From the NCBI GenBank assembly GCA_028293445.1, contig JAQGOU010000006.1, positions 1-49,631 on the forward strand: a DNA stretch of 49,631 nt. The letters run 5' to 3'. A program made the position numbers and the translations under genes. Under the pieces are notes generated by a model that had not been told where the DNA came from, did no database searches, and saw only the letters and a program-made list of their open reading frames with translations. Numbering within the stretch: position 1 is the first letter of the stretch; the number at the start of each line of letters is the position of its first letter. The DNA is from Verrucomicrobiales bacterium (lineage in GTDB: Bacteria > Verrucomicrobiota > Verrucomicrobiia > Limisphaerales > JACDHS01). Of this stretch, positions 7,601-14,952 are shown piece after piece.

Positions 7601-10070
7601 CAGGCGCGGTGAAAGTCAACAAGGCTCCTTCGCTCACGGTTTTGTTTCCAATCGCGGCCAACACGGGGGCGGAGTTTCCGGTGGAAATAACACTGACTTT
7701 GACAATTTCAAAATCTTGTCCGCCGAGCTGATCGGTGACGCGAACCGTAATGTTCCAGGTGCCCACTTGGCCTGCAGTCGGAGTCCAGGTGAACGCTCCG
7801 GTTTTCGGATGAATCGCTGCTCCGGCGGGAGCTCCTGCATCAAGGCTGTAAGTTAACGTGTTCTGTGCGATAACCGCAAAGTCGTCGAGATACACCGTAT
7901 AAGCGCCGCTGCCGCCCGCTGCGGATAACGCGACATGCTCAAGAACCCCCTTTACGGCAGCAACTGCACCATCACCCGTAAAGCCCTTCTGGCTTTCAAA
8001 GGGAATGTTGAAGGTCAACGTCGTCCAATTCGACGCCGTAATCGCATGGTTCGGAAGAGGCGCGCCGCTCACAACGTTTGTCACTCCAGCCCAATCGATA
8101 GTTCCGGTCGAGCCGCCGTTCGCACCGTAAGCGACGGCTGTGCCTGTCTCGCGCACACCAACGCCCACTTTCAATGCCTTTGTGGAGTAGAGCTTGAAGG
8201 AGAGCGCTTGGGCTCCATCGATTGTCGGGTTCGGGATATTCGGCACGTTGAACGTGTTTAGACGAACCCATTCATTCGTAGTTCCGGTTCTAAACGTCCA
8301 GCCTACTTTCATCACTTTGGCACTGCCGTTCCCAGTCGGACCGGTCGTTACTACCATGGTGTAGTTGGTCAAGGCTGTGTCGATAAAGGCACTTGTTGTT
8401 GCCGAGTTCGCTGGCTTGTTAAACATCACCGACTCGTTCGCCGAGTTGTGCGCGAAGCTTTCAAATGTCTGCCACGTCGTTGTTGTGACCGAATGATTCG
8501 GATCGGTCGAAGCAGCGGTGAACGCGAGCGGTTGGCCCGCGGTTACCTGCTTGGTCCCGATGGCTGACAAGACAGGAGGCGCAGCCGGTGTAGTCGCACT
8601 TGCGACATTGGAATAGGTCGAGTTGCCGTTGGCGTTGTACGATCGCACGCGAAAGTAATAGAGCGTATTCGCCGCGAGTCCCGTGCTTGCAAATGTCGTA
8701 GCGGCCGCGGCATTCGTCGCGATCTGCGTAAAGGTTACGTTGTCCGGAGACCGCTCAATTTTAAATCCAACTTCGCTGCTGGAATTGTCCGTCCAGGCTA
8801 TATCGATCTCGGACGAACTGACTGCGCTGGCGGTTAATGCGGTCGGCGCCTGCGGTGCCGTGATATCACTGGCCGTATTCGAATAGGCGGAGTTGCCGGC
8901 TAAATTGTAAGCACGAACGCGATAATAATAGGTCGTATTCCCCGCGAGTCCGGTATTCGAATATGTAACCACGTTTACCGCGGTCGTCGCTATTTGAGCG
9001 AAGGTGACGTTATCGCCGGACCGCTCAACTTTGAATCCCGTTTCGTTCGCCGAGTTTTGCGTCCAGGCAAGATTAACCTGGGAACTGGAAGCAGCCGTCG
9101 CCGTCAAAGCCGTCGGCGCCGCTGGCGGCACGTCGGCGGTTGTGGCGTTCGCCGTGTTGGAATAGCCAGAGTTGCCGGTCGCGTTATAGGCGCGAACGCG
9201 ATAGTAATATGTGGTCGCTGCGGATAATCCGGTATTCGGATAGGTGAGCACATTCGCACCTACCGTAGCGATTTGCACGAATGTCCCCGCAGCGGCGGGC
9301 GCGCGTTCGATTTTAAAACCGGTTTCGATGCCGGAGTTATCTGCCCATTTCAAATTGATCTGCGTTGTGGAAGCTGCTGTTGCCGTCAAGGAGCTCGGTG
9401 CCGAAGGGGTCGAAACCGTTCCTTTAACAAGGTCTACGTATCGGGTCCAATCCCAGTAGGCGCCGGGATCGGTATGGTCGTTGCAGTTGATGAAGGCGTC
9501 GCTATACCCTTGCCCCGACATCCAGGTGCGCCATGCCGAAATACGTTTTTGATCGTGACCGATGATGTGGTTGCGGTCTTTTGCAAGAGAGTACTTGTCG
9601 CAGACGTGCCGCGTAGCGAGGGAGGACGTGTTATACATGGCGTCCGTAAACCATGCCGGATTGCTCACAAAGCCTTCATGCTCCGTGCCGTGGCAATATT
9701 GATTCCAACAGCGCGCGCCCCAGGAATAATAGGCTTCGCGCACCATCTGTGTGATTTCACCCGCTGCATAATCCGAGCTCGTGTCCTTTTTGCCATTAAC
9801 GCAATAGGTCATGCTTACCATCGTGCTGGATCTCTGAAAATAAGAGATGGTCGAAGCGTAATATCCCTCCATATCGTGCTCGACCATGAAGCGATGGCCA
9901 TAGCCCGTTGTATACCAGTGGCCGGAATAGGCCGATCGCCATACCGCCGGGGCGTAATCCGTGCTCGCGTTCACTCGAAGAACGCCGCACAAAATACTTA
10001 TCAGCAACAGGAGTTTTAGGACTTTATTCGCGCCGTAAAAACGCGCGACCGCGGATGTGGTGGTTTTCAT
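4680..10070 (-). CDS. Giant secreted N-acetylmuramoyl-L-alanine amidase-like protein with FN3 and cadherin-like repeats
   Basis: A 1796-residue exported protein. Residues 1-36 form a signal peptide (LKLLLLISILCGVLRVNAS). Residues ~37-218 look like an Amidase_2/PGRP peptidoglycan amidase. Candidate zinc ligands are H65 (VEHDMEG), H172 (IIGHDQ) and D201 (HTDPGAYWDW), with catalytic E130 or E132 (GTEHEG). Three FN3 domains follow at ~223-311, 316-404 and 407-494. The rest is a chain of about six cadherin-like/He_PIG domains (TFTAPATDPD... FTWTPT.. VRVTDNG). Three of these carry a ~200-residue insert (~532-736, ~1011-1212, ~1415-1618) with conserved LPNPTI, KALKVGVGVRET and KGVLEHLAL. These inserts look like carbohydrate-binding beta-sandwiches. 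Residues ~1718-1793 (TLTWNAIVGKTYQVQYKESS) are a terminal domain seen in large verrucomicrobial secreted proteins. It probably acts on cell walls or attaches to polysaccharide. Confidence 0.85.
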   Translation of the reverse strand: MKTTTSAVARFYGANKVLKLLLLISILCGVLRVNASTDYAPAVWRSAYSGHWYTTGYGHRFMVEHDMEGYYASTISYFQRSSTMVSMTYCVNGKKDTSSDYAAGEITQMVREAYYSWGARCWNQYCHGTEHEGFVSNPAWFTDAMYNTSSLATRHVCDKYSLAKDRNHIIGHDQKRISAWRTWMSGQGYSDAFINCNDHTDPGAYWDWTRYVDLVKGTVSTPSAPSSLTATAASTTQINLKWADNSGIETGFKIERAPAAAGTFVQIATVGANVLTYPNTGLSAATTYYYRVRAYNATGNSGYSNTANATTADVPPAAPTALTATAASSSQVNLAWTQNSANETGFKVERSGDNVTFAQIATTAVNVVTYSNTGLAGNTTYYYRVRAYNLAGNSAYSNTASDITAPQAPTALTASAVSSSEIDIAWTDNSSSEVGFKIERSPDNVTFTQIATNAAAATTFASTGLAANTLYYFRVRSYNANGNSTYSNVASATTPAAPPVLSAIGTKQVTAGQPLAFTAASTDPNHSVTTTTWQTFESFAHNSANESVMFNKPANSATTSAFIDTALTNYTMVVTTGPTGNGSAKVMKVGWTFRTGTTNEWVRLNTFNVPNIPNPTIDGAQALSFKLYSTKALKVGVGVRETGTAVAYGANGGSTGTIDWAGVTNVVSGAPLPNHAITASNWTTLTFNIPFESQKGFTGDGAVAAVKGVLEHVALSAAGGSGAYTVYLDDFAVIAQNTLTYSLDAGAPAGAAIHPKTGAFTWTPTAGQVGTWNITVRVTDQLGGQDFEIVKVSVISTGNSAPVLAAIGNKTVSEGALLTFTAPATDPDVGQTRTYSLDAGAPSGAAIDGASGAFTWTPTEAQGPGSFPLTVRVTDNGSPNSNDFETITVTVLEVNVAPVLATISTQTINELSTLSVTASATDSDLPANGKTYSLEAGAPAGMTINAASGAISWTTTEADGPDTYPVTVRVTDNGSPALFARQSFNVVVNEVNIAPVLNVNTTVTTITNIATFETLSDGTYNGTVLFHQPSYSSTTSGFLDTTTANTTSVEGTFPAGNISSRVLWANFSFKTNVTNPWLRLSTFNASTLPNPTINLNQRVRFDVYTDKALKIALGVRETATGANYGENGGTTGSLEFVGSSGALGTGPNPTHTVAAGVWTTLEFNLPSEATSAFTGNGVLATGKGVLEHLALVPAGGMGVYNAYFDNFQVVSVTTNLVVDTGTSLSFTASATDADLPGQNLTFSLGTNAPAGSEIDPATGVFSWTPDSIQGPSTNVITVTVTDDGPGNLSDSKNVTIVVNKVNTPPRLGGFPDQAVEIASGEVVLLQGEAEDDDLPANTLTFSLQGTPPVGATIDPSTGLFTWPSSGGYSTNIITIRVTDNGVPPLYDEKDITIIISATNAPPVLTLGSATVTETVVDYQTFSSGTSSGIVMFRQPTFAPGMSGFLNTTPNLTSVTNTYPAGHTSTRVMFATFNFKTGTTNPWVRLTTSDAQFVPNPTIDLGQTVRFDIWSDKALKVGLGLRETGGTAEIGANGGVSGNIEFVGVTNVVGGAPFPNRQLVASNWTTLTFNLPAEACRSMTGNGVLASGKGVLEHLALVPAGGTGTYKVYMDNFQVVTTASLSSPVTVKAGSTINFTATGVNPDAYVGELLGFTIDADAPTNAVMDEATGAFSWTPDATFAGTTNLITVTVQDAPTNGSSPKADSKDITVVVIADSVGALSVDGGDIVSSDETATLTWNAIVGKTYQVQYKESSEGTAWVSLNAPITATQATESVAVSNATKERVYRIIEVDTASSNE

Positions 10071-10144
10071 TTTCGTTTTAGTTCCTGAATTGGGTGTTCA
10101 GAAACAATAGGTTTTTTAACAACTGTTGCGGGATAAGTGTAGGT

Positions 10145-10174
10145 CTTATACTACGTCGAAAGCTCTTTTGTCAA
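10145..10174 (-). promoter_or_regulatory. Sigma70-like promoter of the amidase gene
   Basis: On the minus strand, TTGACA (10174-10169) and TATAAG (10150-10145) are separated by 18 bases. The predicted transcript starts near 10138 and gives a ~70-base leader before the ATG at 10070. The region 10071-10305 also serves the divergent sensor kinase, for which no clear promoter was seen. Confidence 0.55.
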
Positions 10175-10305
10175 TAGGGCTTATAGAATATATGGAAAAA
10201 TATTGCCTTTCGGCCTTCGTGTGTAGTAAACAGCCTATGCGCTTTGACGGGGGGCGGTGATGGACAAGATCTTCTATCGCATCGTACACTACGAGCACCT
10301 TTCCC

Positions 10306-11595
10306 ATGAAGCGCATACAAACAACGGCGTCGCGTGTTGCGATCAAGAAAAAGAACCGGGCGCCGAGCCAAATCTCAAAGGAAGCATTCTTGAACCTGGG
10401 ACAAAAGTTAAGTTCAGCGAATACGGCAAAGGACGCCGCTCGCATCATACTGAAAGCCGCAGATAAACTTCTCGGATGGGAATGCGCGTACCTCTACGTT
10501 TATTCGCCTCCCGAAAGACGCATTTATCCCGTTCTCCTGGTTGACATCAAAAACGGTCGCAAGGTGGAGTTTCCTTCAACCTATACTCCCTATAAACCGA
10601 CCGCACTCGTCCAACGCGTTCTCTCGGGCGGTGCTCAACTCATCCTGCGAACTAAAAAAGATTTATCCTCGCACGGCATGATTCCCTTCGGTGATACAAG
10701 CCGGCTCTCGGCTTCCATTATGATCGTGCCGATTCGACGGAAAACCCGAATCACCGGTTTTCTCTCCATCGATAGTTACGCGCACAATGCCTACGACGCG
10801 GAGGACCTGGAGACACTGCAATCGCTCGCCGATCATTGCGGTGGCGCGCTGGAACGCATCGCGGCGCAAGAGGCGCTTCGCGAAAATGAACAAAAGCTTC
10901 GCGCCCTGGCAACGAGGTTACAAACGGTGCGTGAGCAGGAAAGCCTGCGGATGGCCCGGGAAATTCACGACGAGATGGGCCAGGCGATGACAAGTTTGAA
11001 AATCGATTTGCTCTGGCTGGAAAAGAAAATTGCAGCGTCCGAGAAGGGGATCGAGCCCCTGGTGAATCGAATTCACTCCATGGTTGAGGTCACGGACACC
11101 GCAATCAAAAGCGTGCGGAAAATTTGTACGGAGCTTCGACCCCGCATTCTTGATGACTTAGGTTTGGTCGCCGCGATCGAATGGCAGGCACGCGAGTTTG
11201 AACGCAGAACGGGCCTCGCCTGCAAAATCCGTGTGCCGAAGAAACCGCTTTCTCTCGACGCGGAGCGGGCAACTGTCGTCTTCCGCATTCTTCAGGAAGT
11301 TCTGACCAACGTGGCGCGACATGCCTCCGCGCATCAGGTGTCAATTGCACTGCGGGAGGCTGAAAGCAACGTGACGCTTTCGGTTCAGGACGACGGTCGT
11401 GGCATTTCTGAAGCAGAAGTCGGCAGCACCAAATCGCTCGGCCTTTTGGGGATGCGTGAACGGGCTTTTGCCTTTGGCGGTGAAATTAAAATCACTAGTG
11501 CCCGCAATAAAGGAACAGCCGTTTCCGTAAGAATTCCGTTGCATTCGAAAACTAATGGCTCAGTTTTGAATCATGAAAGTCCTGATCGCCGATGA
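10306..11595 (+). CDS. GAF-domain NarL-type sensor histidine kinase
   Basis: A 429-residue cytoplasmic histidine kinase. Residues ~30-190 form a GAF-like sensor domain (AARIILKAADKLLGWECAYLY ... IVPIRRKTRITGFLSID). A short coiled coil follows at ~185-212. The HisKA_3 dimerisation box is REIHDEMGQAMTSLKID, with phospho-acceptor H221. The HATPase domain shows EVLTNVARHA (N box), DDGRGI (G1) and SLGLLGMRER (G2). There is no signal peptide or membrane span, so it senses a cytoplasmic ligand, probably a small molecule or redox cue. The 3' end overlaps the response regulator by 23 bases, so they are translated together and should form a cognate pair. Confidence 0.9.
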   Translation: MKRIQTTASRVAIKKKNRAPSQISKEAFLNLGQKLSSANTAKDAARIILKAADKLLGWECAYLYVYSPPERRIYPVLLVDIKNGRKVEFPSTYTPYKPTALVQRVLSGGAQLILRTKKDLSSHGMIPFGDTSRLSASIMIVPIRRKTRITGFLSIDSYAHNAYDAEDLETLQSLADHCGGALERIAAQEALRENEQKLRALATRLQTVREQESLRMAREIHDEMGQAMTSLKIDLLWLEKKIAASEKGIEPLVNRIHSMVEVTDTAIKSVRKICTELRPRILDDLGLVAAIEWQAREFERRTGLACKIRVPKKPLSLDAERATVVFRILQEVLTNVARHASAHQVSIALREAESNVTLSVQDDGRGISEAEVGSTKSLGLLGMRERAFAFGGEIKITSARNKGTAVSVRIPLHSKTNGSVLNHESPDRR

Positions 11596-12202
11596 CCACG
11601 ATGTGGTGCGGCGCGGCCTCAAACAAATTCTGGAAGAAGAGTTTCACGCCATCAAGTTTGGCGAAGCCCGCAACGCCGAAGAAGCCATCGCCCTTGCCTC
11701 AAAGCAAACCTGGGACGTTGTCATTCTCGATATCAATATGCCGGGCAAAAGCGGTTTCGAAGCGATGAAAGAAATTCGCGCCGCTCGACCGAAGCTGCCG
11801 ATTCTCATTTTAAGTGTTCAACCCGAAGATCAGTATGCCATTCCTGTTTTGAAGGCTGGCGCTTCCGGTTACCTCACCAAAGACAGCGCGTCGGCCGAAT
11901 TGGTCAACGCCTTCAAGAAAGTTGCTTCCGGTGGAAAATACGTCAGCCCGAGTATCGCGGAGAAGCTCGCCTCTTCCCTGACGGACGCGCGGGACAAGGC
12001 GCCACACGAGTTGCTGTCCGTTCGTGAATTTCAAGTGATGCGTTTGCTTTCCTCGGGCAAGACGCCGAGTCAAATTGCTTCCGAACTTAAGTTGAGCGTT
12101 CAGGCGGTGAGCACTTATCGCAGCCGGATTTTGCAAAAACTTAAGATCACGAACAACGCCGACCTTGTTCGCTACGCCATGCAAAATGGTCTTGTGCACT
12201 AG
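11573..12202 (+). CDS. NarL/FixJ-family response regulator
   Basis: A 209-residue response regulator. The receiver domain (1-120) has the acidic pair DD at 7-8, phospho-acceptor D53 (VVILDINMPGKSG), S in LILSVQ and K in YLTKDSA. The C-terminal LuxR-type helix-turn-helix reads LSVREFQVMRLLSSGKTPSQ then LKLSVQAVSTYRSRILQKL, followed by DLVRYAMQNGL. It is the partner of the overlapping GAF kinase. The target promoters are unknown. The following secreted propeller gene begins 110 bases downstream and is a possible target or cotranscribed gene. Confidence 0.93.
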   Translation: MKVLIADDHDVVRRGLKQILEEEFHAIKFGEARNAEEAIALASKQTWDVVILDINMPGKSGFEAMKEIRAARPKLPILILSVQPEDQYAIPVLKAGASGYLTKDSASAELVNAFKKVASGGKYVSPSIAEKLASSLTDARDKAPHELLSVREFQVMRLLSSGKTPSQIASELKLSVQAVSTYRSRILQKLKITNNADLVRYAMQNGLVH

Positions 12203-12311
12203 ACAGCTCAATTCATCCATTCACCGTATCCGGCTCCGTTTCCGCGATTGCAAATTACCACGGCGCACCTTACAAAGTCAGCGCGCCCCGAACTCACGAA
12301 ACATAAAAGCT

Positions 12312-13268
12312 ATGAACCGTATCGTACAAACATTGGCTCTCATCTCTCTCGTCTCCACGGCGGCGTTTGCCGAGGAGCTAAAATATTCCATCGCTCCGAA
12401 TTTCTTTGAACAGACTCCCGGTGGCCAGACGCTTGGCGCTTGTCATGGCGGCACAGTCATCGATAAGGCCGGCAATATATATGTCAGCACCGATACAGAT
12501 CGCGGAATCGTCGTCTTTTCGTCCAAAGGCAAATTCCTGCGCGCGTTCGGTCCACCGCGCATTCACGGTTTGGAACTTCGCGCCGAAAAGGGCGGAGAGG
12601 TTATCTATGCCGCGCGTCCGTCGGATCACGAAGTGATCAAGCTCAAGCTGGACGGCACGCAGGAATGGTCCATCCCGTTTCCGAAAGAAGCGGGCCACTA
12701 TCAAAACGCCGATGGCTATAAACCTTGCGCGGTCACCGTTGGGCCCGACGGTTCGATTTTTGTGGCTGATGGTTACGGCTCCAACTACGTGCTGAAATTC
12801 GATAAAGACCGCAAGTTCGTGAAGAAGTTTGGCGGAGCCGGCCCTGAGGAAGGCAAGTTCAACACCTGTCACGGTATCGCTCTGGATACGCGCGGAACTA
12901 AACCGCTCCTGCTCGTTTGCAATCGCAATAATAATCGCGTCGAATATTGGGATCTCGAAGGTAATTTTGTGCGTGTGATCCAAAAGGATTTGCGCATGCC
13001 CGCGGCAGTGCAGATCCGCGGCGACTACGCGGTGTTTCCTGAGTTACAAGGTCGCGTCACAGTGTTGGACAAAGAAGGAAAGATTGTCGCACAAGTTGGC
13101 GACAATCCGATTGCCACCCAGCGTGCCAACTACGGTTTGCCTAAAGACCAATGGAAGGACGGTATCTGCAACTCGCCACACGGCGCGGCCCTGGACAAGA
13201 AAAACAATATCATTGTGTCGGAGTGGAGTTTGTTCGGCCACCTGCATAAGTTTGTTCGCGCAAAATAG
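12312..13268 (+). CDS. Secreted NHL-repeat beta-propeller protein
   Basis: A 318-residue exported protein. The start at 12312 gives a typical signal peptide (MNRIVQTLALISLVSTAAFA|EE), whereas the longer open frame upstream has no conserved content. The mature part carries NHL-type blades, such as GGTVIDKAGNIYVSTDTDRG, CAVTVGPDGSIFVADGYGSN, FVKKFGGAGPEEGKFNTCHG, and a closing SPHGAALDKKNNIIVSEW. This is the pattern of a six-bladed propeller like those in peptidyl-glycine lyases or TRIM-NHL proteins. No catalytic domain is attached, so the ligand or reaction is unknown. A purine-poor leader offers no strong ribosome binding site. It neighbours a second propeller protein in the same direction. 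Confidence 0.82.
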   Translation: MNRIVQTLALISLVSTAAFAEELKYSIAPNFFEQTPGGQTLGACHGGTVIDKAGNIYVSTDTDRGIVVFSSKGKFLRAFGPPRIHGLELRAEKGGEVIYAARPSDHEVIKLKLDGTQEWSIPFPKEAGHYQNADGYKPCAVTVGPDGSIFVADGYGSNYVLKFDKDRKFVKKFGGAGPEEGKFNTCHGIALDTRGTKPLLLVCNRNNNRVEYWDLEGNFVRVIQKDLRMPAAVQIRGDYAVFPELQGRVTVLDKEGKIVAQVGDNPIATQRANYGLPKDQWKDGICNSPHGAALDKKNNIIVSEWSLFGHLHKFVRAK

Positions 13269-13345
13269 GTCTTAATAATTCGAGCAACGCAGCTTTCCGT
13301 TCCTTATCGAAATCGACTGCTGCGTGTTCTTCACTTTCGAATCGC

Positions 13346-14224
13346 ATGTCTGGTTGCCGCAAAGTTTTGCTCGGTTCATTGATCTTACTATTCATTGGCA
13401 TTCAACTCTCCGTTGCTGCTGAAGCGATCAAACACCGGCTCATTCTTTGCGAATATCCACAACGCATCATCGAAGTTTCTGCCGAAGGGAAACTGACGTG
13501 GGAGCATCAGACGCCGAGCGTCATGGTGATGTGCGAGGTGTTCACCAATGGAGATATTCTCTACGCCTGCGGAGGTTCTCCCAGTGGTGCGCAACGCGTC
13601 AACCGGGATCACAAGGTTTTATGGAATTACGTCAGCTCCTGTCCACAGGTGATGGCTCTTTCTGCGTTACCGAACGGCAATGTGTTACTCGGCGAACAAG
13701 GACCTTGCAGAGCCGTCGAAGTGACCGCGAGCGGCCAGGTAGCGCACACGGTGGATTTGATCACCAGCGAAAAGGAGTTCCATCGTCAGCTGCGACACCT
13801 GCATCAACTGGCAGATGGGCATATTCTGGCCTGCCACGAAATGGAGGGTGCGGTGCGCGAATACACCTCAGATGGAAAAATGGTTTGGGAATACCTTGGC
13901 GTTCCTTCCGTCTTCGAAGCCCTGCGACTGAAGAACGGGAACACATTGATCGCCTGTGGCACGCAAAAACGCGTCATCGAAGTAAGTCCCGAAAAGAAAA
14001 TCGTCTGGCAATTCGGCGCCGAGGACGCACCGGAGTTGAATCTGACGTGGATCACCAGTTTGCAGCAGCTCAAGAATGGTAATTTCGTGATCGGAAACTT
14101 TTTGCGAGGCCAGGAAGGGAAGGGCGCGCACGCCTTTGAAGTCACGCGGGAGAAAAAAGTCGTTTGGACCTTTGCGGATCATCATTTGGCAAAAACCGTT
14201 ACCGAAGTGCGCGTCCTTGAGTGA
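13346..14224 (+). CDS. Secreted PQQ-like beta-propeller protein
   Basis: A 292-residue exported protein with a signal peptide (MSGCRKVLLGSLILLFIGIQ, cleavage expected near LSVAAEA). The mature region has repeated blades with the pattern of a hydrophobic strand, a DG or NG turn and a W..E/D strand: EVSAEGKLTWEHQTPS, RVNRDHKVLWNYVSSC, EYTSDGKMVWEYLGVP, EVSPEKKIVWQFGAED, EVTREKKVVWTFADHH. These resemble PQQ-type or arylsulfotransferase-like propellers. No catalytic histidine cluster is obvious, so a binding or structural role is as likely as an enzymatic one. It follows the NHL protein by 77 bases and may share its transcript. It is followed by repeat array 2. Confidence 0.82.
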   Translation: MSGCRKVLLGSLILLFIGIQLSVAAEAIKHRLILCEYPQRIIEVSAEGKLTWEHQTPSVMVMCEVFTNGDILYACGGSPSGAQRVNRDHKVLWNYVSSCPQVMALSALPNGNVLLGEQGPCRAVEVTASGQVAHTVDLITSEKEFHRQLRHLHQLADGHILACHEMEGAVREYTSDGKMVWEYLGVPSVFEALRLKNGNTLIACGTQKRVIEVSPEKKIVWQFGAEDAPELNLTWITSLQQLKNGNFVIGNFLRGQEGKGAHAFEVTREKKVVWTFADHHLAKTVTEVRVLE

Positions 14225-14448
14225 ATGCGTTAGAAATAATTGGCGACCAAGCCAGGAATAATTCCGGCGCTAATTTGCCCACGAAAGCTTTCCCCTCTTT
14301 TTTCTCCGGGCGAAAAAGCGGGAGCTTTTAAGCTCTCCCGAAACTGGCTCCGTTTCTGTTTTGCCTCGGATCCTTTCCACGGACGAAAGTTGCCAAAAAA
14401 TCGACTCGATTTAGCCTCCCGGAAAAAATTCCGCTAAAAATCCGGACC

Positions 14449-14779
14449 TTTTGCACACACTCAAAAACTTTCCGCTAAAAAAATATGAGATTTGCACTGT
14501 GTGCAAAAACTTCCGCTAAAAAAATAAAAGTTTTGCACACACCGGAAAACCTTCGGCACGCGGATAACTTTTTTGCACACACTTAAAAACATTCCGCCAA
14601 AAAAATATAAAATTTGCACTGTGTGCAAAAACTCCCGCTAAAAGAATAAAAGTTTTGCACACTGTGCAAAATGTTCCGCGAAAAAAATAAAAGTTTTCTA
14701 CTGTGTGCAAAAGTTCCGGCGAAAAAGTTTTTTCTTTTCAACTCAGTGGAAAAAATTCCGCTAATTAGCGGAATTTTTT
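14449..14779. repeat. Intergenic tandem array 2, period 40-42 bp, eight units
   Basis: Units begin at 14449, 14491, 14531, 14571, 14613, 14653, 14694 and 14735, so the steps are 42, 40, 40, 42, 40, 41 and 41 bases. The typical unit is a dyad TTTTGCACACTGTGCAAAA, then TG/AC, then TTCCGC, then a run of A with a final TAAAAG. Several units vary between GCACACAC and GCACTGTGTGC. The sequence is unrelated to array 1, but the skeleton is the same: a T-tract, about ten bases, an A-tract, then TTCCG. The last unit ends in the 30-bp palindrome described separately. No unique spacers are present. Confidence 0.92.
14750..14779. terminator. Perfect 30-bp palindrome, likely bidirectional terminator
   Basis: A-run, TTCCGCTAATTAGCGGAA, T-run: the whole 30 bases are self-complementary. 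On either strand the transcript would form a hairpin and end in a U-run. It lies at the end of array 2, about 170 bases past the sulfatase stop and about 530 past the propeller stop. A terminator for both converging genes is a reasonable reading; the stem is AT-rich, so strength is uncertain. Confidence 0.6.
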
Positions 14780-14952
14780 TAGGGAGGTGCAAACCAACCA
14801 GCGACAAGGACTTAGAGATTTTGACCAGTTTTGCGCTGTGAAAAATCGAAAATGGCAGGATTTCTTCCGGTAACGTTATCGGGAGTTCGTCGTGTCGCGG
14901 TTCACCCGTGGAAAATTTCACCGGCATTTGCGGCGGCACACGGCGTAATAAA

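Larger units (their letters stand above)
14225..14952. other. Convergent intergenic stretch holding repeat array 2
   Basis: About 730 bases between the ends of the propeller gene (plus strand) and the sulfatase gene (minus strand). No gene is supported; minus-strand ORFs here are phenylalanine-rich translations of the repeat. A dyad GAGCTT-TT-AAGCTC lies at 14322-14335 with partial outer pairing. GGAAAAAATTCCGCTAAAAA at 14421-14440 resembles the last unit of the array and may be an eroded unit. Confidence 0.7.

Noticed and set aside
10257-10466. Small plus-strand ORF starting at 10257
   Set aside because: Overlaps the sensor kinase in another frame and has no recognisable content.
14583-14939. 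Phenylalanine-rich minus-strand ORF across array 2
   Set aside because: Its composition follows directly from the A/T-tract repeats; no start signal or domain is present.
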